Shown here in pieces: positions 43,926 through 52,178 of a DNA stretch of 64,000 nucleotides. The position numbers and the translations under genes were made by a program. The stretch spans positions 62,001 to 126,000 of the forward strand of contig CAZUVR010000001.1 in assembly GCA_964623815.1 (NCBI GenBank). Reading direction: 5' to 3'. Each line of letters opens with the position of its first letter. Position 1 is the stretch's first letter. The notes beneath the pieces were generated by a model, which was given only the letters and a program-made list of their open reading frames with translations, was not told the origin of the DNA and did not search any database. Origin of the DNA: Chroococcopsis sp964623815 (GTDB lineage Bacteria; Cyanobacteriota; Cyanobacteriia; Cyanobacteriales; Microcystaceae).

Positions 43926-45005
43926 TTAATCGTCCATTTGCCAGGGTTCGGTGAGGTTATTCTCGTCGAGAATATTTTTCGCCCTCAGAATTACTACTAG
44001 CTGACCGATTAAAGTCGCTTTTGGTTCTTCGGCGTACCACTGTAGGGACAGATTATCATCTTGTTGAGCTAGAAAATAGCTGTTATCGTCCCAGGTAGTG
44101 GCAGCGCGATCGATTACCACTAATACCTGTTCCGTTTTTCCAGAGATCGATCGCGGTAAATGCTCGCTTTTCCATAAAATTGCTACTGGGTCTGTAGCCT
44201 TTAATACACTTTGCCAACCAGGTAGGGGTACGACTTTCCCCCCCGTCTGAGTTTGAACAATTTGGAAAGGCTCCTCTACTATCAGGGGCGAAGTATTAGC
44301 GATTTCCTCCGCCCTGATCGGATAGGCACCCACGAGAGGAATAACTCGGGCTAATTGGTCTTCATCTTCAAGACGATGCACCGGCAGTAAAGGGGCGCTC
44401 TTAGCGGGCGCGGCACTAAAATCGCTGAGCAGAGCTTCTATCGCCCTCCTGCCGCTCTCGGAGGCGACGAACCTTAACCCCTTGGCGATGAGACGAGCCC
44501 GCTCCTGTAAATCCCGCTTTTGCTTGGCCCGTTTCCAGCACAGATAAGCCACCGCATCCCCCGCATCCCGGGTGAATTCCGAGGGCATTTGAGCGAGGCG
44601 GGAAACCTCTTGAATAGCTTTTGCGGCTTCGTGTGCTTCTTCTAATTCGAGGCGTTTATCTTTTGCTAAGACGGCAGCCGCCAGACGTTGTTCGTTGTTG
44701 AGGATACGGAATTCATAGAGAACATCGCTCCGGGGGCCGCGATAGTAATCTAATAATTCTTTCGTACCGCCGGATTTGACCAAGCTTTCAAACACTTGAG
44801 AGGCGACGACGATCATATTCTGTTGAACCGCCTGAAATCCCGTTTGCTCGAAGATGTATTGGCAGTCATAGCCGGCTTTTTGTAGTGTTTGGCATTTTTT
44901 CCCCCAGTCAACCCAATTCCCTTCTTTGTGGAGGAGCGATCGAAATATTTCCCGAGCAGTTTCCTCCGATAATTGGTGAGCTGTTCCTTGGGGCTGTTCT
45001 ATCAT
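43926..45005 (-). CDS. raf1: Rubisco accumulation factor 1
   Basis: Chaperone for assembly of RbcL dimers. The 359-residue length is normal. The N-terminal alpha domain (EETAREIFRSLLHKEGNWVD; AGYDCQYIFEQTGFQAVQQN; LYEFRILNNEQRLAAAVLAK) is followed by a linker and a C-terminal beta domain (AYPIRAEEIANTSPLIVEEP; WQSVLKATDPVAILWKSEHL). Divergent from ccmO with 122 bp between starts. First gene of the raf1-csaB-crtD group. Confidence 0.93.
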   Translation of the reverse strand: MIEQPQGTAHQLSEETAREIFRSLLHKEGNWVDWGKKCQTLQKAGYDCQYIFEQTGFQAVQQNMIVVASQVFESLVKSGGTKELLDYYRGPRSDVLYEFRILNNEQRLAAAVLAKDKRLELEEAHEAAKAIQEVSRLAQMPSEFTRDAGDAVAYLCWKRAKQKRDLQERARLIAKGLRFVASESGRRAIEALLSDFSAAPAKSAPLLPVHRLEDEDQLARVIPLVGAYPIRAEEIANTSPLIVEEPFQIVQTQTGGKVVPLPGWQSVLKATDPVAILWKSEHLPRSISGKTEQVLVVIDRAATTWDDNSYFLAQQDDNLSLQWYAEEPKATLIGQLVVILRAKNILDENNLTEPWQMDD

Positions 45006-45127
45006 AATCCTATTCTTGATAACAAAAAATTATAATAACTCCGAGAATTCTTAAGTAGGAGTTAAGGTTTACAGGATACACTAATATCATACCCTCCCTC
45101 GTAACTAATAGGGTTGACTTACCTTCA

Positions 45128-45979
45128 ATGTCTAGATTACCAATAAACGGACGCATTCCCCCGACCTCTAAACCGAGTCAGTATCGACAACCGCCCCGAC
45201 GGGACAAGCGAAACCTCAAAGATAGCGCCCTCGGGCTAGTATCCACCCTGAGTTTTCCCGCCATCGTCGGCACGGCGGACATGATGCTCAAATCGGCGGA
45301 AGTAACCCTGGTGGGGTACGAAAAAATCGGCGGGGGCCACTGTACGGCGATCGTCCGAGGCAATATCGCCGATGTCAGATTAGCAGTGGAAGAAGGCGCG
45401 AAAACGGCGGCTCAGTTCGGGCAGTTGGTTTCTAAACTAGTTATAGCGCGACCGATGCCCAATTTAGAGGCCATATTTCCGATCGGCAGTCGTTTAGTAG
45501 AATTGGCTCAGAATCGCCGGGGTTATAGCCGCCTGAGCAATAAATCGATCGGACTTTTAGAAACCCGGGGCTTTCCCGCTATGGTAGGTGCGGCCGATGC
45601 GATGTTAAAATCCGCTGACGTGCAGTTAGCTTCCTACGAAAAAATTGGCGACGGCCTATGTACCGTGATAGTTAGGGGTTCGGTGGCGAATGTGGCCGTA
45701 GCTATAGACGTGGGTATGCAGGAAGCCGAAAGAATCGGCGAACTACACGCTGTGATGATCATCCCGAGACTACTAGAAGATTTAGAACATACCCTACCAG
45801 TGGCGAGTTATTGGATAGATGAGCAGGAACCTTTACCGATGTTATTACCGAATACGGTGAGAGAAAAACAAAGGGAATTGGTGGCTTTGCCGGAGTTGGA
45901 AAAAACCGTTAAACCCCTGCGCCGCCCTCAAACAGAAGATTTAATTCACGCGGAGATAATCGACGACGAAACTCTCTAA
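45128..45979 (+). CDS. ccmO: Tandem-BMC carboxysome shell protein CcmO
   Basis: A 283-residue shell protein with two bacterial-microcompartment domains: about 33-115 (ALGLVSTLSFPAIVGTADMM; LKSAEVTLVGYEKIGGGHCT) and about 140-222 (SIGLLETRGFPAMVGAADAM; LKSADVQLASYEKIGDGLCT), plus a basic N-terminal extension and a C-terminal tail. CcmO forms pseudo-hexamer trimers in beta-carboxysomes and is needed for their assembly. It lies alone, away from other ccm genes. The last 39 bp overlap the 3' end of the convergent ketosynthase gene. Confidence 0.95.
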   Translation: MSRLPINGRIPPTSKPSQYRQPPRRDKRNLKDSALGLVSTLSFPAIVGTADMMLKSAEVTLVGYEKIGGGHCTAIVRGNIADVRLAVEEGAKTAAQFGQLVSKLVIARPMPNLEAIFPIGSRLVELAQNRRGYSRLSNKSIGLLETRGFPAMVGAADAMLKSADVQLASYEKIGDGLCTVIVRGSVANVAVAIDVGMQEAERIGELHAVMIIPRLLEDLEHTLPVASYWIDEQEPLPMLLPNTVREKQRELVALPELEKTVKPLRRPQTEDLIHAEIIDDETL

Positions 45980-47116
45980 CATAGCATCGCTCAGAGCAAT
46001 AACCGCGTTCTGTCCCCCGAAACCGAAACCGAAATTAAGAACATTACGCACCTTTTTGGGGGTGGCGCTCCTTAATAGATTCAATTCAAAGGCTGGCTCT
46101 CTCAAACCGACGCAAGGCGGCAAAATTTGCTCTTTCAGCCCCAACAAACTCCACGCCAATCCTAAAACCCCCGAAGCTCCCAGAGTATGCCCACTGGCTC
46201 CCTTAGTGGAACTCACCGCCACCGTTTCAGGGAATAAACCCCCGATTAACTCCGCCTCCCGAAGATCGTTTAACCGGGTACTCGTACCGTGACAGTGTAT
46301 ATAGTCTATATCTTCGTATTCAATGCGGCTTCTTTTTAAACACTGCCTGATAGCCCTAATTCCGCTTCCCGAATCCCCGGAAGGTGCGCTGACATGATCT
46401 CCATCACAGGTAAAGGCGAACCCCTTTATACGCCCGTAAATTCTCGCCCCTCGTAAGCGTGCCGCCTCCGACGACTCTAGAACGAACAGCGCTCCTCCTT
46501 CGGCTAAAACTAATCCCTCTCTCGCTACATCGAAGGGATAACAGCCAGTACGCGCTAAAGCTCCCATACGATCGAACCCCGCGATAGTTAGGGGAGTTAT
46601 CGGCGTTTCCACCGCCCCAGCAATAACCCGCTCGCATTGACCCGATTCAATCAATTCTACACCCTGCGCGATCGCCCACATACCCGTCACGCAAGCCGCC
46701 ATCGGTGCTGACACAGGCCCCTGACTGCCGATAATCCGGGCCACTTCCAGAGCAGGGCCATGAGGTAAAGTTAAGAGCCAATTTTCTAAGGGGTAAGGAT
46801 GGAGGGGGATAAAACCTTGTAATTCGCTGCTTAATCCTTCCCAAACTCCCTGAAAAGAACGACTCGATCCCACAACCACCCCGCAAGCCGATAAATCTCC
46901 GTCCAAGCCGGAATCGGTGAGGGTATCTTGTAGGATCGAGCGAGTCAATTCTAGTAAACCGGTTGGTTTATCGCTGGTTAGCCCCATCGGCAGGGGAGAA
47001 AAGATAGAGAAGGGCTGATGTAAACCTATTCCCGTCTCCCCCTTCAATAATCTCTGCCAAGCCGGTTGCAAAGGGCCTAAACAACACCGTAAACCGATAC
47101 CAGTTACTACAACCAA
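45941..47116 (-). CDS. Beta-ketoacyl-ACP synthase-like protein
   Basis: A 391-residue thiolase-fold condensing enzyme. The catalytic Cys142 lies in MAACVTGMWAIAQG; the two His are in IHCHGTSTRLND (near 280) and KGASGHTLGASG (near 315); the C-terminus has NFGFGFGGQNAVIA. It resembles FabF/KAS II but with a shorter N-terminus and may be a secondary ketosynthase. It starts with TTG one base after the cyclophilin stop, so it is coupled to that gene. The 3' end overlaps ccmO by 39 bp on the opposite strand. Confidence 0.88.
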   Translation of the reverse strand: MVVVTGIGLRCCLGPLQPAWQRLLKGETGIGLHQPFSIFSPLPMGLTSDKPTGLLELTRSILQDTLTDSGLDGDLSACGVVVGSSRSFQGVWEGLSSELQGFIPLHPYPLENWLLTLPHGPALEVARIIGSQGPVSAPMAACVTGMWAIAQGVELIESGQCERVIAGAVETPITPLTIAGFDRMGALARTGCYPFDVAREGLVLAEGGALFVLESSEAARLRGARIYGRIKGFAFTCDGDHVSAPSGDSGSGIRAIRQCLKRSRIEYEDIDYIHCHGTSTRLNDLREAELIGGLFPETVAVSSTKGASGHTLGASGVLGLAWSLLGLKEQILPPCVGLREPAFELNLLRSATPKKVRNVLNFGFGFGGQNAVIALSDAMLESFVVDYLRVN

Positions 47117-47117
47117 T

Positions 47118-47846
47118 TTAGTTTTTCAGGTTTTCTATTCCCGAGACTACTTTAGCCGATTGAATTTTATCCCCCTGCTTGATGCCTTCTACTACGTTCA
47201 TACCCTCTGTCACGTAACCGAACACAGCATAATCACCATCGAGGAAACCGATGTCCGATAGGGCGAAATAGAACTGTGAAGAGGCAGAATCGGGAGCTTG
47301 AGAGCGAGCCATAGCGATCGCGCCTTTTTTATGATTCAATACTACCGGAGGCTCGGAAAAACCCGCTTGTTGGCCGATCGATTTACTATAAATCGGCTCC
47401 GGCTGATCCTTTAACTTAATCTCTAAAGGTATATTGCGAGGTCTTTTCGTCGTCGGATCGATAAAGCCGCCCGTTCCAGTACCATTGGGATCACCCCCTT
47501 GAGCGACGAAGGGCTGGGGAGTTTTAACGACGCGGTGGAAGGTTAGCCCATCGTAAAAGCCCCTCTGTACCAAATCAACGAAATTACCTGCAGTTATCGG
47601 GGCATTATCGCCATCGATTTCAATAGTAACGGGTGAACCATTGATGATCATTTCTACGGTAGCTTTTCCATCTAAACGAGGCTTATAACTTGTCATACTG
47701 AGTGCGGTACTTTGAGCAATAGGGGTAGGAGCGGACTCCGATGTAGTTTCTGAGATAGCCTGGTTGGAAGAACAACCAAACAGAGTGATAGTGCTGATTA
47801 AAACTAGGCAGCACAGGGATAATAAACGATGCTTGAGCCAAATCAT
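47118..47846 (-). CDS. Cyclophilin-type peptidyl-prolyl isomerase, lipoprotein
   Basis: A 242-residue protein. The N-terminus is a lipoprotein signal (LLSLCCLVLISTITLFGC, Cys near 25). The cyclophilin domain covers about 60-235: VTIEIDGDNAPITAGNFVDL, YDGLTFHRVVKTPQPFVAQG, GDPNGTGTGGF, MARSQAPDSASSQFYFALSD and FLDGDYAVFGYVTEGMNVVE. It would assist folding in the periplasm or thylakoid lumen. It is the middle gene between ycf4 and a ketosynthase. Confidence 0.9.
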   Translation of the reverse strand: MIWLKHRLLSLCCLVLISTITLFGCSSNQAISETTSESAPTPIAQSTALSMTSYKPRLDGKATVEMIINGSPVTIEIDGDNAPITAGNFVDLVQRGFYDGLTFHRVVKTPQPFVAQGGDPNGTGTGGFIDPTTKRPRNIPLEIKLKDQPEPIYSKSIGQQAGFSEPPVVLNHKKGAIAMARSQAPDSASSQFYFALSDIGFLDGDYAVFGYVTEGMNVVEGIKQGDKIQSAKVVSGIENLKN

Positions 47847-47861
47847 GCTTATAGATTCTTC

Positions 47862-48428
47862 TTACAGTCCTTCTAAAGGCACTTCCAAAAAGCGGGCCAA
47901 CTCGGCCGCCTGATTTTCTAATTCTGACAGAGAAAGGGGACGACCGACACGGGTGAGGGGAATATCCCGACGCTGTTTGATCTTCAAATATAATTCTCGT
48001 TTCGGATTCAAACCTTCTCTGACTTCCGCTTTCACCGCCTGCACATCTTTGATGGGCCAATCTAAATCGATACGGCGATTCTTGCCGGGATAGCCCCAGC
48101 GGAAAATTTTGATCACCCCTGTCTTCTTATTGAATTCGTTATAACCGCCCCCCACATCCCATAGGATAACCAGCCAGAGATAGATAGCCAGTAACGTGCC
48201 CGCCGTACCGTAGAAGAGTAGGGCTATACCTTGGGGGATGAATTGTAAGTCCGTAGTGTTGCTTACAAGCAGTAGGTTAGTTTTTAAATAACTGGAAAGT
48301 CCGCCTAAGAGAAAGCCGATACCACCAATAGAAACCACTATCGCCCACCAGTAGTTACTGAAGCGTCGAGAGCCTGTTACCTCTTGACGTAGAATGAGAT
48401 TTGTGTCGGTCATTTGCTCGGTTTTCAT
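47862..48428 (-). CDS. ycf4: Photosystem I assembly protein Ycf4
   Basis: A 188-residue thylakoid membrane protein helping photosystem I assembly. Two membrane helices are visible (WWAIVVSIGGIGFLLGGLSS and GIALLFYGTAGTLLAIYLWL), followed by a soluble domain with IFRWGYPGKNRRIDLDWPI and VKAEVREGLNPKRELYLKIK, all typical of Ycf4. A second ATG at codon 6 (48413) is an alternative. It heads a minus-strand group with cyclophilin and ketosynthase genes. Confidence 0.94.
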   Translation of the reverse strand: MKTEQMTDTNLILRQEVTGSRRFSNYWWAIVVSIGGIGFLLGGLSSYLKTNLLLVSNTTDLQFIPQGIALLFYGTAGTLLAIYLWLVILWDVGGGYNEFNKKTGVIKIFRWGYPGKNRRIDLDWPIKDVQAVKAEVREGLNPKRELYLKIKQRRDIPLTRVGRPLSLSELENQAAELARFLEVPLEGL

Positions 48429-48518
48429 AAATTTTTCTTAAGGTTTCTTAGTTGGATTTTATCACCGAGGCCCGATCGACTACTATTATCTTTTATTAAT
48501 CGCTTTCCCTAGTCGGCT

Positions 48519-48854
48519 ATGAATCCCCTCACCCTCAACCTATTACAAGGCTCTGTCTCTTTCCGCTTCACCCCCGAGGCTGCTGCATCACTCAAACAAG
48601 AGATTAATCTCCTCATGGATAGCTTGAAGATCATCGCCGCTAACTCCTCCTCGGGCGGTAAGCCCAAACCTCAGAAAAATATGGAGTATACCCACACCGG
48701 AGAGGTTTTTTTCGAGGTATTCTGTAATCCTAATATCTATCCCAGTCCCTTCGCCGCTAAAGTCCTTTTGACCGTTCGAGACGATCGTATCCGTCTTACC
48801 AGCGAGGCTGAATTGATGCGCTTGCTCGATGATTTAGAGCAATATCTCTCCTAA
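48519..48854 (+). CDS. Conserved hypothetical protein
   Basis: A 111-residue soluble protein, TLNLLQGSVSFRFTPEAAAS, SLKQEINLLMDSLKIIAANS and EVFFEVFCNPNIYPSPFAAK are its main blocks. No domain recognised. The reading frame and composition are consistent with a real gene, and it converges on the DUF4327 gene with a 4-bp overlap of stops. It is divergent from ycf4 with 90 bp between. Confidence 0.65.
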   Translation: MNPLTLNLLQGSVSFRFTPEAAASLKQEINLLMDSLKIIAANSSSGGKPKPQKNMEYTHTGEVFFEVFCNPNIYPSPFAAKVLLTVRDDRIRLTSEAELMRLLDDLEQYLS

Positions 48855-49093
48855 TCGTCGTGCCAGATCTCCGATCCCAGTAAATCCGCGATCGGATCTC
48901 TCAAGAGATAATCCTCTTTCTCCAATTCCGTTTCTATACACATCCACTCTCGCGGCGGTATGAACTGACAGAGAATATAAATGGGTTGTTGACGACTGAT
49001 AGCGCCTTTTTCTATTAATTGTCGAGCCTCCTGCTGTAACATATCTACGGAATAGTGAGCGGAGAAAGGGGAAGACAGGGTTTTGCTACTCAT
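48851..49093 (-). CDS. DUF4327 family protein, copy 1
   Basis: An 80-residue cyanobacterial protein. The core YSVDMLQQEARQLIEKGAIS, RQQPIYILCQFIPPREWMCI and a terminal LLRDPIADLLGSEIWHDD match the family. The start is taken at 49093 so that the length equals that of its paralogue at 49350; a TTG two codons earlier is rejected. Role unknown; the conserved Cys and acidic C-terminus may mean a binding partner. It is one of two gene-neighbour copies. Confidence 0.82.
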   Translation of the reverse strand: MSSKTLSSPFSAHYSVDMLQQEARQLIEKGAISRQQPIYILCQFIPPREWMCIETELEKEDYLLRDPIADLLGSEIWHDD

Positions 49094-49130
49094 ATGCAAC
49101 CAACTTTTTTACTAATGAGGCTCTTTACTT

Positions 49131-49190
49131 ATAGTAGTCTAATCGCCTACTAAAAAGGGAATTTTTTGCCGTATAGATAGTTACACTATT
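49131..49190 (-). promoter_or_regulatory. Conserved leader/promoter block of DUF4327 copy 1
   Basis: This stretch shares with 49633-49690 a TAGGCG-like element before an AT-rich CTATA and the block ATTTTTTGC(C/T)GTATAG on the plus strand. Both lie upstream of a DUF4327 gene at similar distance. Probably promoters derived from duplication; the exact -10 is not assignable by eye. Confidence 0.5.
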
Positions 49191-49251
49191 TCACTAAAGT
49201 TGTACTATTATTACGAAATTACATTTTTTCTTAACCTTCTTAGGATTAAGC

Positions 49252-49275
49252 CCTAGTTTTACCTAGGGCGGATGT
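49252..49275. terminator. Possible terminator hairpin between DUF4327 copies
   Basis: GCCCTAG, loop TTTTAC, CTAGGGC forms a 7-bp stem about 75 bp downstream of DUF4327 copy 2 (minus strand). The trailing T-tract is weak. A separate ACTCTGCAGAGT palindrome lies near 49322-49333. Confidence 0.4.
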
Positions 49276-49349
49276 TTTCAAGCTGTTACTGATTTTGTTA
49301 ATCTAGTTCACTAGTTCTCTGACTCTGCAGAGTTATTACAAAGGGTTGT

Positions 49350-49592
49350 CTAATCGTTGTCCCAGCTCTCGTTTGCTATCAAATCACCGATTTGGTCTCT
49401 CAATAAATAATCACATCTTTCTAATTCGCACTCGACACAGACCCATTCTCTAGCAGGTATGTACTGGCAGAGGGTATAAATGGGTTGGTGGCGACTGACT
49501 ACGCCCTGCTCCACCATTTGACGTACTTCGTCTTTGATCATTTTGATCGAGTAGTTAATGATGGGCTGGGTGGGGAGGGTTATAGAACTCAT
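49350..49592 (-). CDS. DUF4327 family protein, copy 2
   Basis: An 80-residue paralogue of the preceding gene: YSIKMIKDEVRQMVEQGVVS, RHQPIYTLCQYIPAREWVCV and DYLLRDQIGDLIANESWDND. Roughly half the residues match copy 1, with the same C-terminal pattern. The two probably arose by tandem duplication and then diverged. Function unknown. Confidence 0.82.
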   Translation of the reverse strand: MSSITLPTQPIINYSIKMIKDEVRQMVEQGVVSRHQPIYTLCQYIPAREWVCVECELERCDYLLRDQIGDLIANESWDND

Positions 49593-49632
49593 AGGAAATA
49601 TCCTAGATCAACAAATAAGTCTTATTAATTAA

Positions 49633-49690
49633 CTATAGTGTAACGCCTAAAAATAGAAAATAGATTTTTTGCTGTATAGTTCATTACAAT
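49633..49690 (-). promoter_or_regulatory. Conserved leader/promoter block of DUF4327 copy 2
   Basis: Counterpart of 49131-49190: ACTATAGTGTAACGCCTA and GATTTTTTGCTGTATAG on the plus strand. It lies 40-100 bp upstream of the gene's ATG (minus strand). See the copy 1 entry. Confidence 0.5.
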
Positions 49691-49759
49691 TTCTTATTTA
49701 ATCTCCGATCCTGACGGCACAAGCATTAGGGATTGGTTAAGAATAGTTAAAAAATGAAA

Positions 49760-50203
49760 CTATTCAGCAAAGCGATCGCCACTTCTCCCATCGACAGGCC
49801 AATCGGCATTTTCACCGCCGATGATGACCCGTTTCATCTCAAAATATTCCTCGCTCATACGGCGGAGACAGTTAAGGAGAATATCGAGGGCGAGTAGATC
49901 GCTAGTACCGAGGTCGAACCAGCAGCGGGCCCAAGTTCCCAGATATTCAACGTCGCTCATATTGTGCATCGGGGACATAAGAGAATTTTGCGCCATATCT
50001 TCATCGTATTCCATATAGCTAATATCGATACCAGTTTCTTGAATTTGCAGATTTTCAGCGTTAAAACCGCCCAATTTGCCGATATAAAACCAAGAATCTA
50101 ACAACTCTTCTAAATATTGTTGTTCCATCCCTGAGGGTACGGTAGGGAACTCTATCCAGAGCCAGAGGTCGAAAGGATTGAACTCACGAAATTCTATTTT
50201 CAT
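49760..50203 (-). CDS. DUF3531 family protein
   Basis: A 147-residue acidic soluble protein: MKIEFREFNPFDLWLWIEF, EQQYLEELLDSWFYIGKLGG, FNAENLQIQETGIDISYMEY and CLRRMSEEYFEMKRVIIGGE. This pattern is that of DUF3531, a family of cyanobacteria and plastids with no known function. It lies 3 bp downstream of the CPBP protease gene and is likely co-transcribed. Confidence 0.78.
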   Translation of the reverse strand: MKIEFREFNPFDLWLWIEFPTVPSGMEQQYLEELLDSWFYIGKLGGFNAENLQIQETGIDISYMEYDEDMAQNSLMSPMHNMSDVEYLGTWARCWFDLGTSDLLALDILLNCLRRMSEEYFEMKRVIIGGENADWPVDGRSGDRFAE

Positions 50204-50206
50204 AAA

Positions 50207-50800
50207 CTAAGAAGTGGGGGAGGTAAGAGAGTTTTTAAATTTCCAAACGCAACTAGAGACGATATTGGTGATAGTGTGGGCGATGATCGGAATTAAGAGA
50301 TTATTGGTAGCCAAAGCCGTATAACCGAGGACGAAACCGACTATAGTAGCCCAAAGCACATAGGGCCATTGTTTCAAACTACTGAAGTGCAGAATCCCGA
50401 AAATGAAACTAGATATGATTAACCCTTGGAGATTCAAACCCAATATAGGTAACATAACGCCCCGAAATAATAACTCTTCGCTCAAACCAGGTAACAAACC
50501 CACCCAGATTAAGTCAGGCCAGGCTAAAGGATTAATCACTAATTTCAGATAGGAATCGGCGCTAGCTCGGTAAGTAGGCCAAAGACGATATAGTAGGCCG
50601 CTGACGGTACTAATTCCCGTAGCTAAGCCGAAAGCGATAAGCAGCGCCGGCAAGTTAAAAACTACAGGAATTAAATTAGCTCCGGTAAAGTAGAGGGAGA
50701 GCTTGGCGATGGCTAGTAGAATTACTGCCGTCACTCCCATAAAAATTAATATTTGATTGCGAGTGAGAGATTCAGAATCGGGATTCGGATAATTAGTCAC
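50207..50800 (-). CDS. CPBP family intramembrane metalloprotease
   Basis: A 197-residue membrane protein with about six helices. The motifs are EELLFRGVMLPIL (EExxxR), FGILHFSS (FxxxH) and IIAHTITNIVSS (HxxxN-like), which form the active site of CPBP/Rce1-type proteases. The substrate is unknown. Start is GTG at 50800. It lies 6 bp after the DUF3326 gene and just upstream of DUF3531, so a four-gene transcript (58-residue gene, DUF3326, CPBP, DUF3531) is likely. Confidence 0.88.
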   Translation of the reverse strand: MTNYPNPDSESLTRNQILIFMGVTAVILLAIAKLSLYFTGANLIPVVFNLPALLIAFGLATGISTVSGLLYRLWPTYRASADSYLKLVINPLAWPDLIWVGLLPGLSEELLFRGVMLPILGLNLQGLIISSFIFGILHFSSLKQWPYVLWATIVGFVLGYTALATNNLLIPIIAHTITNIVSSCVWKFKNSLTSPTS

Positions 50801-50806
50801 AAAAAT

Positions 50807-51856
50807 TTAGGAATTAGGACGCAAAGGGGAAAAATCAGGCTCGTAGACATCGAGATTAACCCCGGCTCGATCGCTGACGAGGATGCCGAGAGCCTCTATA
50901 TACGAGTTTACCCTAATTGCCTTGATACCTAGAGGTTCGGGATATACTCTCATCCGGGTTTGATTGTTACCCACCGCGACAATTAAAGTCGAGCGGGCGC
51001 TTAAAGCCAGTACCGCCGGACTACCACAAGCTGAGGCGGGAATAACCAGAGCCGATACCTCGTCGGCCCAAACGCTGCTGTTTCCGCCCCGGGATACGAA
51101 TTGAGGGGCGCGACTCAACCCAGCTAACACGCAGGGTAGGAAGGTATAACCGATTTCCTCGGCTGCGGCCCGGGGTGAGATACTGGCATCCAATGGTAAG
51201 GGAGAGAGCGCGGGGGCGTGAGCCGCTGGGATTCTCAGATGACGCACGACTAGGTGAGATATTACAGCCTCGGCTCCTGCTAAAGGATCTACCCCGCTGC
51301 CGTGTCGGTATTGGTGTAGGGTTAAACTATCCGGATCATCGGGAAATCTGGCGACGATAGCTATCGCCTCCGCCCTACATACATCTTTTAATTTTTGGGC
51401 GGCCCGTAATAATGAACCAGAATTACCGATAGTACCCCAACTAGCACCCGAGAGCGATTGACGCAATTCTATGTTGAGGGGGGCATCGGTAATGACGTAA
51501 TCGGTGAGGGATAAACCGAGAGTCGCCCGCGTCGCCTCCGCCGCTTGTAGGTGCCGGGTTAGTAAATCCGGTTCGATCGACCGATCGAATAGCAATCCGA
51601 TACGATTATGATGTACTGGTTGTAATCCCCAATCCCCCCGAGCGAATCGATCGAGCGCGTATCCTTCCACATAATAGGTATTATCGAGGGGCCAATACAG
51701 ACTCGCGCCGTTGAGTACGTTGGGATGGGTAATCAGGCGATCGCAAATCTCCGCCATAGCGCGGGCTACCGGAAGCCCATCCCCAGCGTAACCTCCGATA
51801 CGGGCACCGATACCGGTGGGGATAATTAAAAGCGTTGTATAGGGGCGTTGGGACAC
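50807..51856 (-). CDS. DUF3326 family protein
   Basis: A 349-residue cytoplasmic protein of unknown function found in cyanobacteria and plants: TTLLIIPTGIGARIGGYAGD, RFPDDPDSLTLHQYRHGSGV, DPLAGAEAVISHLVVRHLRI and AAEEIGYTFLPCVLAGLSRA. No catalytic motif is known. The start is GTG at 51856, sharing its G with the TAG stop of the small upstream gene, which indicates translational coupling. Confidence 0.85.
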   Translation of the reverse strand: MSQRPYTTLLIIPTGIGARIGGYAGDGLPVARAMAEICDRLITHPNVLNGASLYWPLDNTYYVEGYALDRFARGDWGLQPVHHNRIGLLFDRSIEPDLLTRHLQAAEATRATLGLSLTDYVITDAPLNIELRQSLSGASWGTIGNSGSLLRAAQKLKDVCRAEAIAIVARFPDDPDSLTLHQYRHGSGVDPLAGAEAVISHLVVRHLRIPAAHAPALSPLPLDASISPRAAAEEIGYTFLPCVLAGLSRAPQFVSRGGNSSVWADEVSALVIPASACGSPAVLALSARSTLIVAVGNNQTRMRVYPEPLGIKAIRVNSYIEALGILVSDRAGVNLDVYEPDFSPLRPNS

Positions 51857-52032
51857 TATTCTTCAGTAGTAACGATAGCTTCAACCTTAACCGTATTTTC
51901 GTCCTGATTTACTTCAGTAATCGCCCAGCGTAGAGGTTCACCCCGTTTAGATAATTCTTTTTCTATCTCTTGTTGTAATTCAAGGGGATTTTCTTTGAGG
52001 TCGATTTCTGCGGCGATAAAATGGGTGGTCAT
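51856..52032 (-). CDS. 58-residue conserved-type small protein
   Basis: An ORF too short for usual cut-offs, from ATG at 52032 to TAG at 51856: MTTHFIAAEIDLKENPLELQ, then EIEKELSKRGEPLRWAITEV and a charged end (VKVEAIVTTEE). The pattern of short helix and strand is protein-like, codon use is like its neighbours, and its stop overlaps the GTG of the DUF3326 gene by one base (TAGTG). No function is known. I believe similar short proteins exist in other cyanobacteria. Confidence 0.75.
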   Translation of the reverse strand: MTTHFIAAEIDLKENPLELQQEIEKELSKRGEPLRWAITEVNQDENTVKVEAIVTTEE

Positions 52033-52178
52033 AGAGGTAGGTGAATATATTATTTCCCTGCTAATTATAAGCCTTTAAGGGGGGCGGTGGGATAAACCCC
52101 ACAAAATGTGGCGGTTTTCTTGTCCTGTATTTAACTCAGAAATTTGTGATTATAAATTTAGTGGTTAGAGAAAAAAAG

